A stretch of 64,000 nt of DNA from CAZGCA01 sp964524145 (GTDB lineage: Bacteria > Hydrogenedentota > CAZGCA01). The notes under the pieces are model-generated. The model worked only from the letters and a program-made list of their open reading frames with translations. It made no database searches and was not told the DNA's origin. A program made the translations under genes and the position numbers. The stretch is from NCBI GenBank assembly GCA_964524145.1, contig CAZGCA010000011.1, positions 1-64,000 of the forward strand, given 5' to 3'. Within the stretch, counting starts at the first letter, position 1. Every line of letters begins with the position of its first letter. Shown here in pieces: positions 53,605 through 61,914 of the stretch.

Positions 53605-54351
53605 TCAGGAACGGGGTTTCTTTGCAATCGCGATGAGCGATATTCCGAAGGGAAGAGGCAGAAAGGACAACACCCGGCTCTCAAGGGCGAGCAGGGCGAT
53701 AAGCAGCCGGTTGAGCCATCGCGGCGGTAGAGCCAGCTCTGTTGTCGCGGGATACACTCCGCGCTTCGCCCACCCCTGGGCTAGTCTCAGCAGAAACGCG
53801 GGCGCGAACAGGAACGCCATAGTGTAACGCATGCGGACCGGCTCGAAGCCTGCAGCCCGAAGCTTGTTGCGCAACTCCCGCGCCGAGAAACGGCGCAGGT
53901 GGTAGAGGGCCTCGTCCCTCTCGCTCCAGAGAAAACCGAACGCAGGCACCGTCACCATCAGGACGCCTCCCGCTTGGCACACGCGATGCGCTTCCTTCAG
54001 CACGGCCAGATCGTCCCTGACGTGCTCCAGGATGTCCAGGGCGGCGATAGTGTCGACGGACCCGTCCGCCAGACCGAGACATGCGGCGTCGGCTCTCACA
54101 AGGCATCGTATGTCTTTCTCTCTGCAAATCGAGAGCGCAGCCGGTGAGAGATCGGTGCCGACGGCCAGACGGCCTCTTGGCAGCGAGCAAAGCGTCCGAC
54201 CGGTGCCGCAGCCGATGTCCAGAGTTCGCCCCATATTCTCGCCCAGGCAAAAGTGACGGATGGCCCACGAGCGGACGAGAGCGGTGCGCGCCACGAACCA
54301 CCAGTGGTCCGCTTCCAGCGCGTCCATTTTCCTGAGTTCGGCTTCAGTCAC
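53605..54351 (-). CDS. Class I SAM-dependent methyltransferase
   Basis: 249 residues from GTG 54351, which overlaps the stop of the glycosyltransferase gene; an in-frame ORF further upstream lies inside that gene and is not used. Motif I is LDIGCGTGRT and the motif II/III region is IAALDILEHVRDD, typical of small-molecule methyltransferases. The C-terminal part (about 180-249) is hydrophobic (LFAPAFLLRLAQGW, LLIALLALESRVLSF), so it may be membrane-bound. Substrate probably the product of the linked glycosyltransferase. Confidence 0.88.
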   Translation of the reverse strand: MTEAELRKMDALEADHWWFVARTALVRSWAIRHFCLGENMGRTLDIGCGTGRTLCSLPRGRLAVGTDLSPAALSICREKDIRCLVRADAACLGLADGSVDTIAALDILEHVRDDLAVLKEAHRVCQAGGVLMVTVPAFGFLWSERDEALYHLRRFSARELRNKLRAAGFEPVRMRYTMAFLFAPAFLLRLAQGWAKRGVYPATTELALPPRWLNRLLIALLALESRVLSFLPLPFGISLIAIAKKPRS

Positions 54352-55168
54352 GGCGTTTTGGATACCGGCGACGAAGGGAAAGCAGCCCCCTGAACATGCG
54401 CACAGAATCACGCAGAAACCGAACGCGCGACTCTGCACGGTTGCGCCACGTGACAGGTACCTCGGCGATCTGGTAACCGAGCTTCCGGGCAATGCAGAGG
54501 AGTTCGACGTCGAACTCGTAGCCGGTAGCGGTTTGTTGTTCGAGAATCTTGGCCGCGGCATCTCGACGAAAACACTTGAAACCGCACTGAGTATCGTGGA
54601 TGCCCGGCAGAACGGTGAGCCTGACGAGAAGGTTGAACGTGCGGCCGGCGTGTTCCCTTAGCCAGGATTGGCGGGGCTCCAGGTTTGATTCAGGCAAGCC
54701 GCGGGACCCGATTGCCACGTCGTACCCGTTGCGAACCTCGTCGCAGAGCTTCTCAAGCTCTTCTATCGGGGTTGACAGGTCGGCATCCGAGAACAGGATG
54801 TAGTCGCCGGTGGCTTCGAGCACGCCCGTTCGTACAGCGTATCCCTTGCCGCGGTTCGAGCCGAGCTTGACAAGGCGCACGCAGGGATGCTGCTCGGCAT
54901 GCCGGGACACGATCTCCGCTGTCCCGTCTTTCGAGCCGTCGTCAACCACAATCACCTCAGGCGCGTACGGGCTGTCCGACAAGTACTTGGTGACGGTCGA
55001 TAGAGTTCGCTCTATCCCCTCCGACTCGTTGAAAGCCGGAATCACCACACTTATGCGCTCGCGCTCGCGGGTGCTGTTTTCCGGGACAGTATCAGGCATC
55101 TGTACCTGCGTTGGGTTTCCGCAACTCACTTGTCTTTCCGTAACAGTGCGATGATACCACAAGTACAC
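54344..55168 (-). CDS. Family 2 glycosyltransferase (dolichyl/undecaprenyl-phosphate glucosyltransferase-like)
   Basis: 274 residues, or 251 from the ATG at 55099. GT2 fold: VVIPAFNESEGIERTLSTV, VVDDGSKDGT, LFSDADLSTPIEEL (the metal-binding DxD-like site), then CGFKCFRRDAA and FDVELLCIARKLGYQIAEVP, the pattern of dolichyl-phosphate glucosyltransferase/DPM-like enzymes. Makes a lipid-linked sugar on the inner face of the membrane. Coupled to the methyltransferase by an 8-base overlap. Confidence 0.9.
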   Translation of the reverse strand: MYLWYHRTVTERQVSCGNPTQVQMPDTVPENSTRERERISVVIPAFNESEGIERTLSTVTKYLSDSPYAPEVIVVDDGSKDGTAEIVSRHAEQHPCVRLVKLGSNRGKGYAVRTGVLEATGDYILFSDADLSTPIEELEKLCDEVRNGYDVAIGSRGLPESNLEPRQSWLREHAGRTFNLLVRLTVLPGIHDTQCGFKCFRRDAAAKILEQQTATGYEFDVELLCIARKLGYQIAEVPVTWRNRAESRVRFLRDSVRMFRGLLSLRRRYPKRRD

Positions 55169-55228
55169 AACGTTTTCATCCCCCTGCAGGTACCACTCTG
55201 CATCGCGTGTAGAGGCACGGCGGGCTCG

Positions 55229-55258
55229 TTGACTTTCTGGGCACCACCACTATATACT
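55229..55258 (+). promoter_or_regulatory. Putative sigma-70 promoter of the GH57 gene
   Basis: TTGACT (55229-55234), 18 bp spacer, TATACT (55253-55258), about 50 bp before the ATG at 55309. Confidence 0.6.
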
Positions 55259-55308
55259 AGCAGGGGTAGATTGGTGCATTCTGGTTTGATATCCAACACG
55301 AGTGGATT

Positions 55309-56994
55309 ATGGCAAAATACCTGGCATTGGTGTTGCACTCGCACTTCCCGTACCTCATAGGTCACGGCACGTGGCCTCACGGTGTGGACTGGCTCCACGA
55401 GGGCCTCGCCGAGACTTACATTCCCCTTCTCAACACGTTCAACGACCTTTGCGACACGGGTTTGCCGCCGAAGATCACGGTGGGTATAACACCGGTTCTT
55501 GCGGAGCAGTTGTCGAGCGGTGAACTGGCCGGTAGTTTCGTCGAGTATCTTCACGTCAAACGCGACGCTGCCGTATCGGACGAGCAATGGTTTCGCGAAA
55601 ACTGTGACGACCATCTCGTTAGCGTCGCACGGATGTGGGGACGTTACTACGAACAGATCGAGGACCATTTCGAGAACCGGTACGGCCGCGATATAGTCGG
55701 TGCGTTCCGCGCGCTCGAAAGCCGTGGCGCCATAGAGCTGATAACCTCCGCGGCAACGCACGGTTACCTGCCGTTGCTGGGCGAGGACGGCGCGATTCGA
55801 GCCCAGATACGGGCCGGTGTCGAGACGCACAAGCGGCGGTTCGGACGCATGCCGGCGGGTATCTGGCTGCCGGAATGTGCGTACAGACCCGCGAGGGATT
55901 GGGCCTGTCCTGTGGGCTCGTCCAGGGAGAGACGCCGTCGGCAGGGCATAGAGGAGTTTGTTGGCGAAGCCGGTCTGAAATACTTTATCGTTGACTCGCA
56001 CCTTCTGGCTGGCGGCGAGCCCGTTTTCGTCTACCACGCGCGGTTCGGTACTCCCGAACACGGTGTTGCCAAGACCGCCGGCAGCGGAAGTGATCAACCG
56101 GCCGGGAATACCCGGCATTCGCCCTATGACGTCTATCTGGCAGCCAAGGACGGCGGCCAGGGCGACGTGGCGTTCTTCACGCGGGACCCGAACACCGGTC
56201 TCCAGGTCTGGAGTGGCGAACACGGTTTCCCCGGCGACGGCAACTACCTCGAGTTTCACAAGAAGAAGTTCCCCGGAGGGCTCCGGTACTGGCGAGTGAC
56301 AGATAGCAAGGCGGACCTCGGCGACAAGCAGCCCTACGTTCCGGAGAACGTCGAAGGCCGGCTCGAAGAGAACGCATCGCACTTCGTCGACGTGGTCGCG
56401 CATCTGCTCAAGCAAGACGACGCTTCGATCGTCACGGCACCGTTCGACGCCGAGCTGTTCGGCCACTGGTGGTTTGAGGGCCCCGCATGGCTTGCCAAAG
56501 TCGTCGAGAAGGTATATCAGCATCCGGAGATCGAAATGGCCACCTGCTCCGAATACCTTGACACCAAGAAGAGCTTCGCGGTTGTCTCGCTCCCCGAGGG
56601 GTCCTGGGGGGACGGCGGAGAACACGCTGTGTGGCTGAACGGAGATACGGCGTGGACGTGGGAGCGCATATACGATGCTGAAGCAAAGATGAAACAGCTT
56701 GTTGCCGAACATCGCGAGGACAACGGTGCGCTCACCAGGCTGCTGCGTCAACTTGCTCGCGAACTGTTGTTGCTCGAGAGTTCCGACTGGCAGTTCCTGA
56801 TTACGACCTGGTGCGCCCGCGACTACGCCGAAGAGAGGTTCCAGGAGCACTGGGAGGATTTCTCGCGGCTGTATGACGCTGCCGTTCGCCTAAAGGATTC
56901 CGGCGTAATATCGGCCGACGATGCCTGCGCGCTCACCGACTGTGAATGCAAAGACAGCGTCTTCGAGACCATAGATCTGTCGTGGTGGCTCTGA
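55309..56994 (+). CDS. GH57 family glycoside hydrolase (alpha-amylase/branching-enzyme type)
   Basis: 561 residues. GH57 core: LVLHSHFPYLIGHG, then MPAGIWLPECAYRPA containing the probable nucleophile Glu, and APFDAELFGHWWFEG with the probable acid Asp. The C-terminal helical domain (about 450-560) is DUF1957-like. Acts on alpha-glucans such as glycogen. Catalytic residues are inferred from family pattern. The downstream trpS start is 51 bp away. Confidence 0.93.
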   Translation: MAKYLALVLHSHFPYLIGHGTWPHGVDWLHEGLAETYIPLLNTFNDLCDTGLPPKITVGITPVLAEQLSSGELAGSFVEYLHVKRDAAVSDEQWFRENCDDHLVSVARMWGRYYEQIEDHFENRYGRDIVGAFRALESRGAIELITSAATHGYLPLLGEDGAIRAQIRAGVETHKRRFGRMPAGIWLPECAYRPARDWACPVGSSRERRRRQGIEEFVGEAGLKYFIVDSHLLAGGEPVFVYHARFGTPEHGVAKTAGSGSDQPAGNTRHSPYDVYLAAKDGGQGDVAFFTRDPNTGLQVWSGEHGFPGDGNYLEFHKKKFPGGLRYWRVTDSKADLGDKQPYVPENVEGRLEENASHFVDVVAHLLKQDDASIVTAPFDAELFGHWWFEGPAWLAKVVEKVYQHPEIEMATCSEYLDTKKSFAVVSLPEGSWGDGGEHAVWLNGDTAWTWERIYDAEAKMKQLVAEHREDNGALTRLLRQLARELLLLESSDWQFLITTWCARDYAEERFQEHWEDFSRLYDAAVRLKDSGVISADDACALTDCECKDSVFETIDLSWWL

Positions 56995-57044
56995 CCCGGG
57001 TTGGTCGGGGCCGATTCCATCCGAACCAGTTCCGGAGAGGAGAA

Positions 57045-58034
57045 ATGGGCAAGAAGAGAGTCTTCAGCGGTATTCAACCCAGTGGACGGTTGCACATAGG
57101 CAACTACCTGGGCGCGATACATCAGTTCGTCAGGATGGTCGACGACTATGAGTGCATATTCGGTGTCGTCAACTACCACGCGCTCACGAGCCTGCACGAC
57201 GGGCCGCAGTTGAGAGAGAACACCGTCAACGTGGTGATCGATTATCTTGCCTGCGGGCTCGATCCCGAGAGGTGCATCATCATGGTACAGGCTGACGTCC
57301 CTCAACACACCGAGCTGTCGTGGCTGTTGTCTACCGTGACGCCCGTGCCGTGGCTCGAACGATGCCCCACCTACAAGGACAAGAAGCTGCAGCAGGCCAA
57401 GGACGTCAACTTCGGATTGATGAGCTACCCCGTTCTGATGGCTGCGGATATCCTCATCTACAAGAGCGGCGCCGTGCCCGTCGGCAAAGACCAGTTGCCG
57501 CATCTCGAGCTGTGCCGGGAGATGGTGCGCGCGTTTAATCACCGATACGGCGAGACGTTCCCCGAACCGGAAAGTCTTGTCAACGAGGAGACCGCCGTTA
57601 TACTTGGCACCGACGGCCAGAAGAAGATGTCCAAGAGCGCGGGCAACATCATCGAGATGTTTCTCGAACCCGAAGAGATGAAGAAGGTCGTCATGACGAT
57701 GGTGACTGACCCTCAGAAGATCCGGAAGGGCGATCCGGGCAGGCCCGACGTCTGCAACGTCTTCTCGCTGCACGGGGTCTTTTCGACTGAGCAGGTGCAT
57801 GAGACCCGTGCGGGATGCGAGTCGGGCAAACTCGGTTGTGTCGAGTGTAAAGGGATTCTAGCGGCAACTATGGCCAAGTTCTTCCGGCCGATGCGTGAGA
57901 AGCGCCGTCAACTGGTGGAGCAACCGGGTTACGTCGGCGACGTGCTCGCCACCGGCGCAGCCAAGGCTCGCGAGATAGCCGAGCAGACGATGGCGGAGGT
58001 CCGCGAGAAGATGGGGCTCGCGCTTGGACTCTAG
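57045..58034 (+). CDS. trpS: Tryptophan-tRNA ligase
   Basis: 329 residues from the ATG at 57045 (site GGAGAGGAG). Class I aaRS: RVFSGIQPSGRLHIGNYLGA contains the HIGH-type signature, and KKMSKSAGN the KMSKS motif. An earlier in-frame start at 56946 lies inside the GH57 gene and is not used. Confidence 0.97.
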   Translation: MGKKRVFSGIQPSGRLHIGNYLGAIHQFVRMVDDYECIFGVVNYHALTSLHDGPQLRENTVNVVIDYLACGLDPERCIIMVQADVPQHTELSWLLSTVTPVPWLERCPTYKDKKLQQAKDVNFGLMSYPVLMAADILIYKSGAVPVGKDQLPHLELCREMVRAFNHRYGETFPEPESLVNEETAVILGTDGQKKMSKSAGNIIEMFLEPEEMKKVVMTMVTDPQKIRKGDPGRPDVCNVFSLHGVFSTEQVHETRAGCESGKLGCVECKGILAATMAKFFRPMREKRRQLVEQPGYVGDVLATGAAKAREIAEQTMAEVREKMGLALGL

Positions 58035-58107
58035 GAGCAAACACCGGCAAAATGCCCCTGCCACCCGCGAGTATTGGGCATTGTTAGTGCTTTTGGCCGA
58101 CTGACCT

Positions 58108-59316
58108 ATGCGTGCTGAACTGGTCATGATAGGCTCGGAACTTCTCCTGGGCCAGGTTGTAGACACCAACTCGTCGTTCCTTGCCAAACGTCTCGCCGAA
58201 CTGGGCGTGGACCTTTTCCGAAAGACAACAGTCGGGGACAACCTCGGCCGGATCGCGGACGTCCTGCGCGACGCGTGCGAACGTGCGGAGCTCGTTGTCG
58301 TTTCCGGCGGCCTCGGCCCGACCGAAGATGACCTCACACGCGAGGCCGTTGCCCGATGTTTCGACGTTGATCTTGTCTTCCACCAAGAGCTCCTGGACGA
58401 GATTCAGTGCAGGTTCAACCGGTTCGGTCGCAAGATGAGCCCGAACAACCGCCGCCAGGCACACCTGCCCGAAGGAGCTACCGTATTGCCCAACCCCATT
58501 GGGACGGCCCCGGCGTTTGTGCTCGAAGCAGGCACGAACATCCTCGTGACGCTTCCCGGAGTGCCGGCGGAACTGAAGCTCATCTTCGATGAACACTTCG
58601 TACCGTACCTCCAAGAAAAGGGCTACGTCACCGGCGAGATCATTCGCTCGAGAGTGTTGAAGATATGCGGCGCGGGCGAATCGACTGTCGATTCGGAGGT
58701 GGGCGACCTGTTGCGATCGAGCCAGAACCCGACCGTCGGCATACTTGCGTCGCCGGGCGCCGTCACCCTCCGGATCACTGCCAAGGCGGCGAGCGACGAA
58801 GAGGTCCGGCGGATGATAGACCAAATGGAATCCGAGATCAGAGAACGGATCGGTTGGATGATATTCGGCGGCGATGACGAGACGCTCGAAGGGGTTGTCG
58901 ACAACCTCTTGGTCGAGCGCGGCCTCACGCTTGCCGTCGCTGAATCCGTATCGGGTGGGTTCATCGCCCAGCGGTTCTGCGCCTGTTCCGCAGAGTCTGT
59001 TCTGGGATCCTATGTCTCTGCCCGGGGCAACGAAATCAGGGGCATTCCCGACACGCTCGTGGCACCCGGAACAGCACAAGATATCCAACCCGCAGACGTT
59101 GCGACTTCGCTTGCAGATGCCGTACGAGGCCAACTTGGCGCAGACATCGGGCTCGCAACTGTTCAGGGTACGGACTGCTCGTTCGTGGCATGCTCGGGCA
59201 AGTTGGCAAAGACCGTGAAGCTCGGGTACTTTGGCAGAGGTGTCAGAGCGCAGCAGCTCATCGCGACCGCGTCGCTCGAGATGTTGCGAAGACTCCTTGT
59301 AGGGGCGCCGACCTGA
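58108..59316 (+). CDS. cinA: CinA-family protein with degenerate deamidase domain
   Basis: 402 residues. The N-terminal MoCF/COG1058 domain is intact (AELVMIGSELLLGQVVDTNS, VVVSGGLGPTEDDLTREAV, LVTLPGVPAELKLIF), with the usual ADP-ribose pyrophosphatase role. The C-terminal PncC-like domain (about 265-400) is degraded: the signature AESCTGG is AESVSGG, and the glycine-rich GIAGPGG block is replaced by ATVQGTDCSF. NMN deamidase activity is therefore doubtful. Confidence 0.9.
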   Translation: MRAELVMIGSELLLGQVVDTNSSFLAKRLAELGVDLFRKTTVGDNLGRIADVLRDACERAELVVVSGGLGPTEDDLTREAVARCFDVDLVFHQELLDEIQCRFNRFGRKMSPNNRRQAHLPEGATVLPNPIGTAPAFVLEAGTNILVTLPGVPAELKLIFDEHFVPYLQEKGYVTGEIIRSRVLKICGAGESTVDSEVGDLLRSSQNPTVGILASPGAVTLRITAKAASDEEVRRMIDQMESEIRERIGWMIFGGDDETLEGVVDNLLVERGLTLAVAESVSGGFIAQRFCACSAESVLGSYVSARGNEIRGIPDTLVAPGTAQDIQPADVATSLADAVRGQLGADIGLATVQGTDCSFVACSGKLAKTVKLGYFGRGVRAQQLIATASLEMLRRLLVGAPT

Positions 59317-59364
59317 GCGGAATCAGTCCCGGCGGCTCATCCTGACCGGGAACCTTCGCAACAG

Positions 59365-60231
59365 TTATTCGACGTGCTCGTGATAGTTGGGGGCTGCGTT
59401 CCCCGGTCCTTCGCCAGTGACCCACACCACCGCGTTGACAAGCATGTTCTGGAAGACCTCGTTCGCCCACACCTCGGGGGGATGTCCCAACCCGCAATGG
59501 AACAGTCTGCCGTTTCCGAACGTGCGGCACCATATTATCGGGTACGACGGCCTGTCATACACCTCCTGCTTCTCGCGTTCTGAGGTCGTGTCCAGCATGG
59601 CGAGCACGTGCATCGTGTCCTCGTTCACGTTCTTGTATATGTACCACTCGTCGTTCATGCTCAGTTCAGAGGGAAACCCTGACATTGTCGGATGGTCCGG
59701 ATCGACGACACGTACCGTGCCAACAAACTGCGCCCCGTGCGTCTCAAACTCTCCGCACAACATGTCGATGTACGGTTTGATCCCGCCTTCGACCCAGTCG
59801 TGGAACGTGTCCCCCGAGGTGTGCGAGCCGATAAAGCCGCCGCCGTTGCGCACGAACTCGATCAGGTCGTGCCGGCCCTGCTCGCTCATCGGCGGGTTCT
59901 TGTCGTTGCCCTCCTCGGTCAGCTCGCCCGTCGTGTAGAATAACACCAGATCATAGTTCTTGAGGTTGTCGGCGTTGACGAGACCCGCATCTTTCGTGCA
60001 TGTCACGTCCCAACCGTGCATTTCGCCAAGATGAACGAGGGTTTGCTCCGCCAAACTCAGTGCTTCCCCTTCCCGTTTGATGACGTCATGCTCGAAACCG
60101 GAGGATTTTGTTAGCACAAGGATCCGCTGCTTACCCTGCGGCTGTGTCCCTGCCCCTGAAACTGCACACCTCGTAAGAACAAACGCGGTGAGACAACACA
60201 GCAACACCACCATCGCCATCAATTGCAGCAT
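59365..60231 (-). CDS. ThuA-domain exported protein
   Basis: 288 residues from the ATG at 60231 (strong site AAGGAGGAAGG). The N-terminal signal (MLQLMAMVVLLCCLTAFVLTRC) includes a possible lipobox Cys22. ThuA-like fold (glutamine-amidotransferase-like): RILVLTKSSGFEHDVIKREG, YDLVLFYTTGELTEEG, FVRNGGGFIGSHTSGDTFHDW, MSGFPSELSMNDEWYIYKN. Periplasmic sugar-related function inferred; the active-site Cys of class I amidotransferases is absent, as in all ThuA proteins. Confidence 0.9.
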   Translation of the reverse strand: MLQLMAMVVLLCCLTAFVLTRCAVSGAGTQPQGKQRILVLTKSSGFEHDVIKREGEALSLAEQTLVHLGEMHGWDVTCTKDAGLVNADNLKNYDLVLFYTTGELTEEGNDKNPPMSEQGRHDLIEFVRNGGGFIGSHTSGDTFHDWVEGGIKPYIDMLCGEFETHGAQFVGTVRVVDPDHPTMSGFPSELSMNDEWYIYKNVNEDTMHVLAMLDTTSEREKQEVYDRPSYPIIWCRTFGNGRLFHCGLGHPPEVWANEVFQNMLVNAVVWVTGEGPGNAAPNYHEHVE

Positions 60232-60305
60232 GATCCTTCCTCCTTCGACAACACTCGACGCTGTTATGGCACCATCTCGACATCGCCCCACTACGCTTTG
60301 CCGAC

Positions 60306-60334
60306 ATTATGTGCCAGACCGCCAATGTTGTCAA
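60306..60334 (-). promoter_or_regulatory. Putative sigma-70 promoter of the ThuA gene
   Basis: Minus strand TTGACA (60334-60329), 17 bp spacer, CATAAT (60311-60306), about 75 bp before the ATG. Confidence 0.6.
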
Positions 60335-60428
60335 GTTGCGCTGTGCCGTCAAGCCGCTGTTGACAGCAGAGATATGCGAGGATTGTCCTTGGCAGGCAGT
60401 TACGGTACTGGGCCGGTGTTGGCAGGAC

Positions 60429-60866
60429 TTACCGTGCCGTCACAATGAAATTGTTACCTGGCGCGGGTGGGACCCGTTCAGCCAGAGCGGCAGGCGAACA
60501 GGCTCGACGTGCCTCTTCGGAAGCAAGAGAGGTCAGGTCCGGCACTCCGTCTTTTCGAGTAAGAAAAACAAGACCGTATCCGTTGTTGTGTGCAACTCTT
60601 TCGACAGCAAATAGAGCCCGGAGCCGGGCTTTCCTCAGCAGGATTTCCCGGCCCGTCTCAGAAAGGACCGTCTTCGTTGCCGGGTCGCGTTCTGCAAGCG
60701 AGTCGATCAGCGCCGGAAGCTCCACGCAGCCAATCTGGCCACCGGTGTCCTCGGCCTTGATCTCCGTTCCGCCGAAATGTACCAGGCACAGCCCCGCGAT
60801 GACCGGGAACACACTCAACTTCCCAACGAGCCCGAAACTCCGGGTCCAGAATCTCCTGCTGCACAT
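60429..60866 (-). CDS. Small exported protein, faintly OmpH/Skp-like
   Basis: About 145 residues from the ATG at 60866, or slightly longer from a GTG two codons upstream. N-terminal signal (LVGKLSVFPVIAGLCLVHFGG). The mature part has IGCVELPALIDSLAERDPATKTV and VERVAHNNGYGLVFLT, which recalls the first strand and end of Skp/OmpH chaperones, but the coiled-coil tentacles are missing. Identity uncertain; starts about 560 bp upstream of the ThuA gene's start on the same strand. Confidence 0.6.
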   Translation of the reverse strand: MCSRRFWTRSFGLVGKLSVFPVIAGLCLVHFGGTEIKAEDTGGQIGCVELPALIDSLAERDPATKTVLSETGREILLRKARLRALFAVERVAHNNGYGLVFLTRKDGVPDLTSLASEEARRACSPAALAERVPPAPGNNFIVTAR

Positions 60867-61165
60867 TCTCACACGAACACTCCCATGACTACCTTTTTGG
60901 TAAACCTCCAGTGTCACAATGAGTTATCGGCATCTTGGGGAGTTTTCTGAACATTGGGCAAGACTGCGTTGCACAACTCTGCTGGCCGGACATCGGAAAC
61001 GCCTATGGATACATCGAGCGCGACACAGTAGATATGGACGGAACCGATGTTGTAGTAGTGCTTTGGCAAGATATCCGGGCTGAGGCTCGCCCGAAGGGTT
61101 ATGCGGGAAGCTGGCGCAAAATAAGCTCTCTTCCGACTACTAGACCAACGAGGCGGGGTTGATGG

Positions 61166-61522
61166 TCAGGGCAAGACGAGGTTGAGACGTCTACTAAACT
61201 CGACAGCGACACTGTACCGTGTGTTGATGCCCTCGGGCTTCATCACCTCGTTGACCCGAACGACCTTACCTTCACCTTCCATCTTCGCGGAAGGAAATCG
61301 GTTCCAAATCCTGTACGGTACAGAGATCAAGACGTCCAGCTTGGTTGACGGCTCAAGTCTGCTGCGGCTTTCAAACCATGCGCCCCCACTGCTGATATTG
61401 AGAGTCTGTGTGCGTTCCTCGACCAGCTTCCCGGTGTTATCCACTCCCCGAAACCGTACTGGGAGACTCAGTGAAAGTCTCGGATACGCGCGCCGTTCTG
61501 TGTTTTCGTTTGGCACTTCCAT
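61166..61522 (-). CDS. PilZ domain protein
   Basis: 118 residues, a single PilZ domain. The c-di-GMP motifs RxxxR (ERRAYPRLSLSLPVRF) and NxSxxG (TLNISSGGAWFES) are both intact, so c-di-GMP binding is expected. Its role could be in motility, polysaccharide or pilus control; the pilB-like gene lies 8 kb away. Confidence 0.9.
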   Translation of the reverse strand: MEVPNENTERRAYPRLSLSLPVRFRGVDNTGKLVEERTQTLNISSGGAWFESRSRLEPSTKLDVLISVPYRIWNRFPSAKMEGEGKVVRVNEVMKPEGINTRYSVAVEFSRRLNLVLP

Positions 61523-61525
61523 CTC

Positions 61526-61630
61526 TTAAACCGTCTGCGGAAGAAAACCTCTGTAAGGCTCTCCGAGCCAGCCATCGCTTTGAACAACATTCATACCTGT
61601 CCGCACGTACCTCCGCGGACAAAATACCAT
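61526..61630 (-). CDS. Possible 34-residue leader peptide upstream of PilZ
   Basis: An ATG (61630-61628) sits 5-6 bases after AAAAAGGAG, a stronger ribosome site than that of the PilZ gene, and the frame runs to TAA at 61526-61528, three bases before the PilZ ATG. The peptide (MVFCPRRYVRTGMNVV...) matches no family. Translation coupling is possible; the rest of 61640-61914 shows no gene. Confidence 0.3.
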   Translation of the reverse strand: MVFCPRRYVRTGMNVVQSDGWLGEPYRGFLPQTV

Positions 61631-61914
61631 TCACTCTCCTTTTTCAGGATACAAAAGGCGTGCCAAGGGGGTGTTCTTGGCCATGAATCCAACACTGGAG
61701 CTGTAACCTACTCTCGTTCAGTATGTTGTGAAGAACGCCGCGTTGCGCTCAGATCCTGCCCCGCTTTTTATGTTGTCATTTCGCAACATTCCGCGCCGAA
61801 ATTGAACAACCGACGATACGGGTGTGCTGGATCCTGACTTCCTGATGACGCTCACTGACGGAAATCGGAGAAAAACGGAGAAGAAACTGTTCAAGAAGGA
61901 AGTTTTCGAGCTGG

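Noticed and set aside
57045..58034. Earlier trpS start at 56946
   Set aside because: Lies inside the GH57 gene and gives residues without similarity; ATG 57045 has a strong ribosome site and starts at the family boundary.
60935..61162. 75-codon plus-strand frame between the OmpH-like and PilZ genes
   Set aside because: No ribosome site and no recognisable domain; probably chance.
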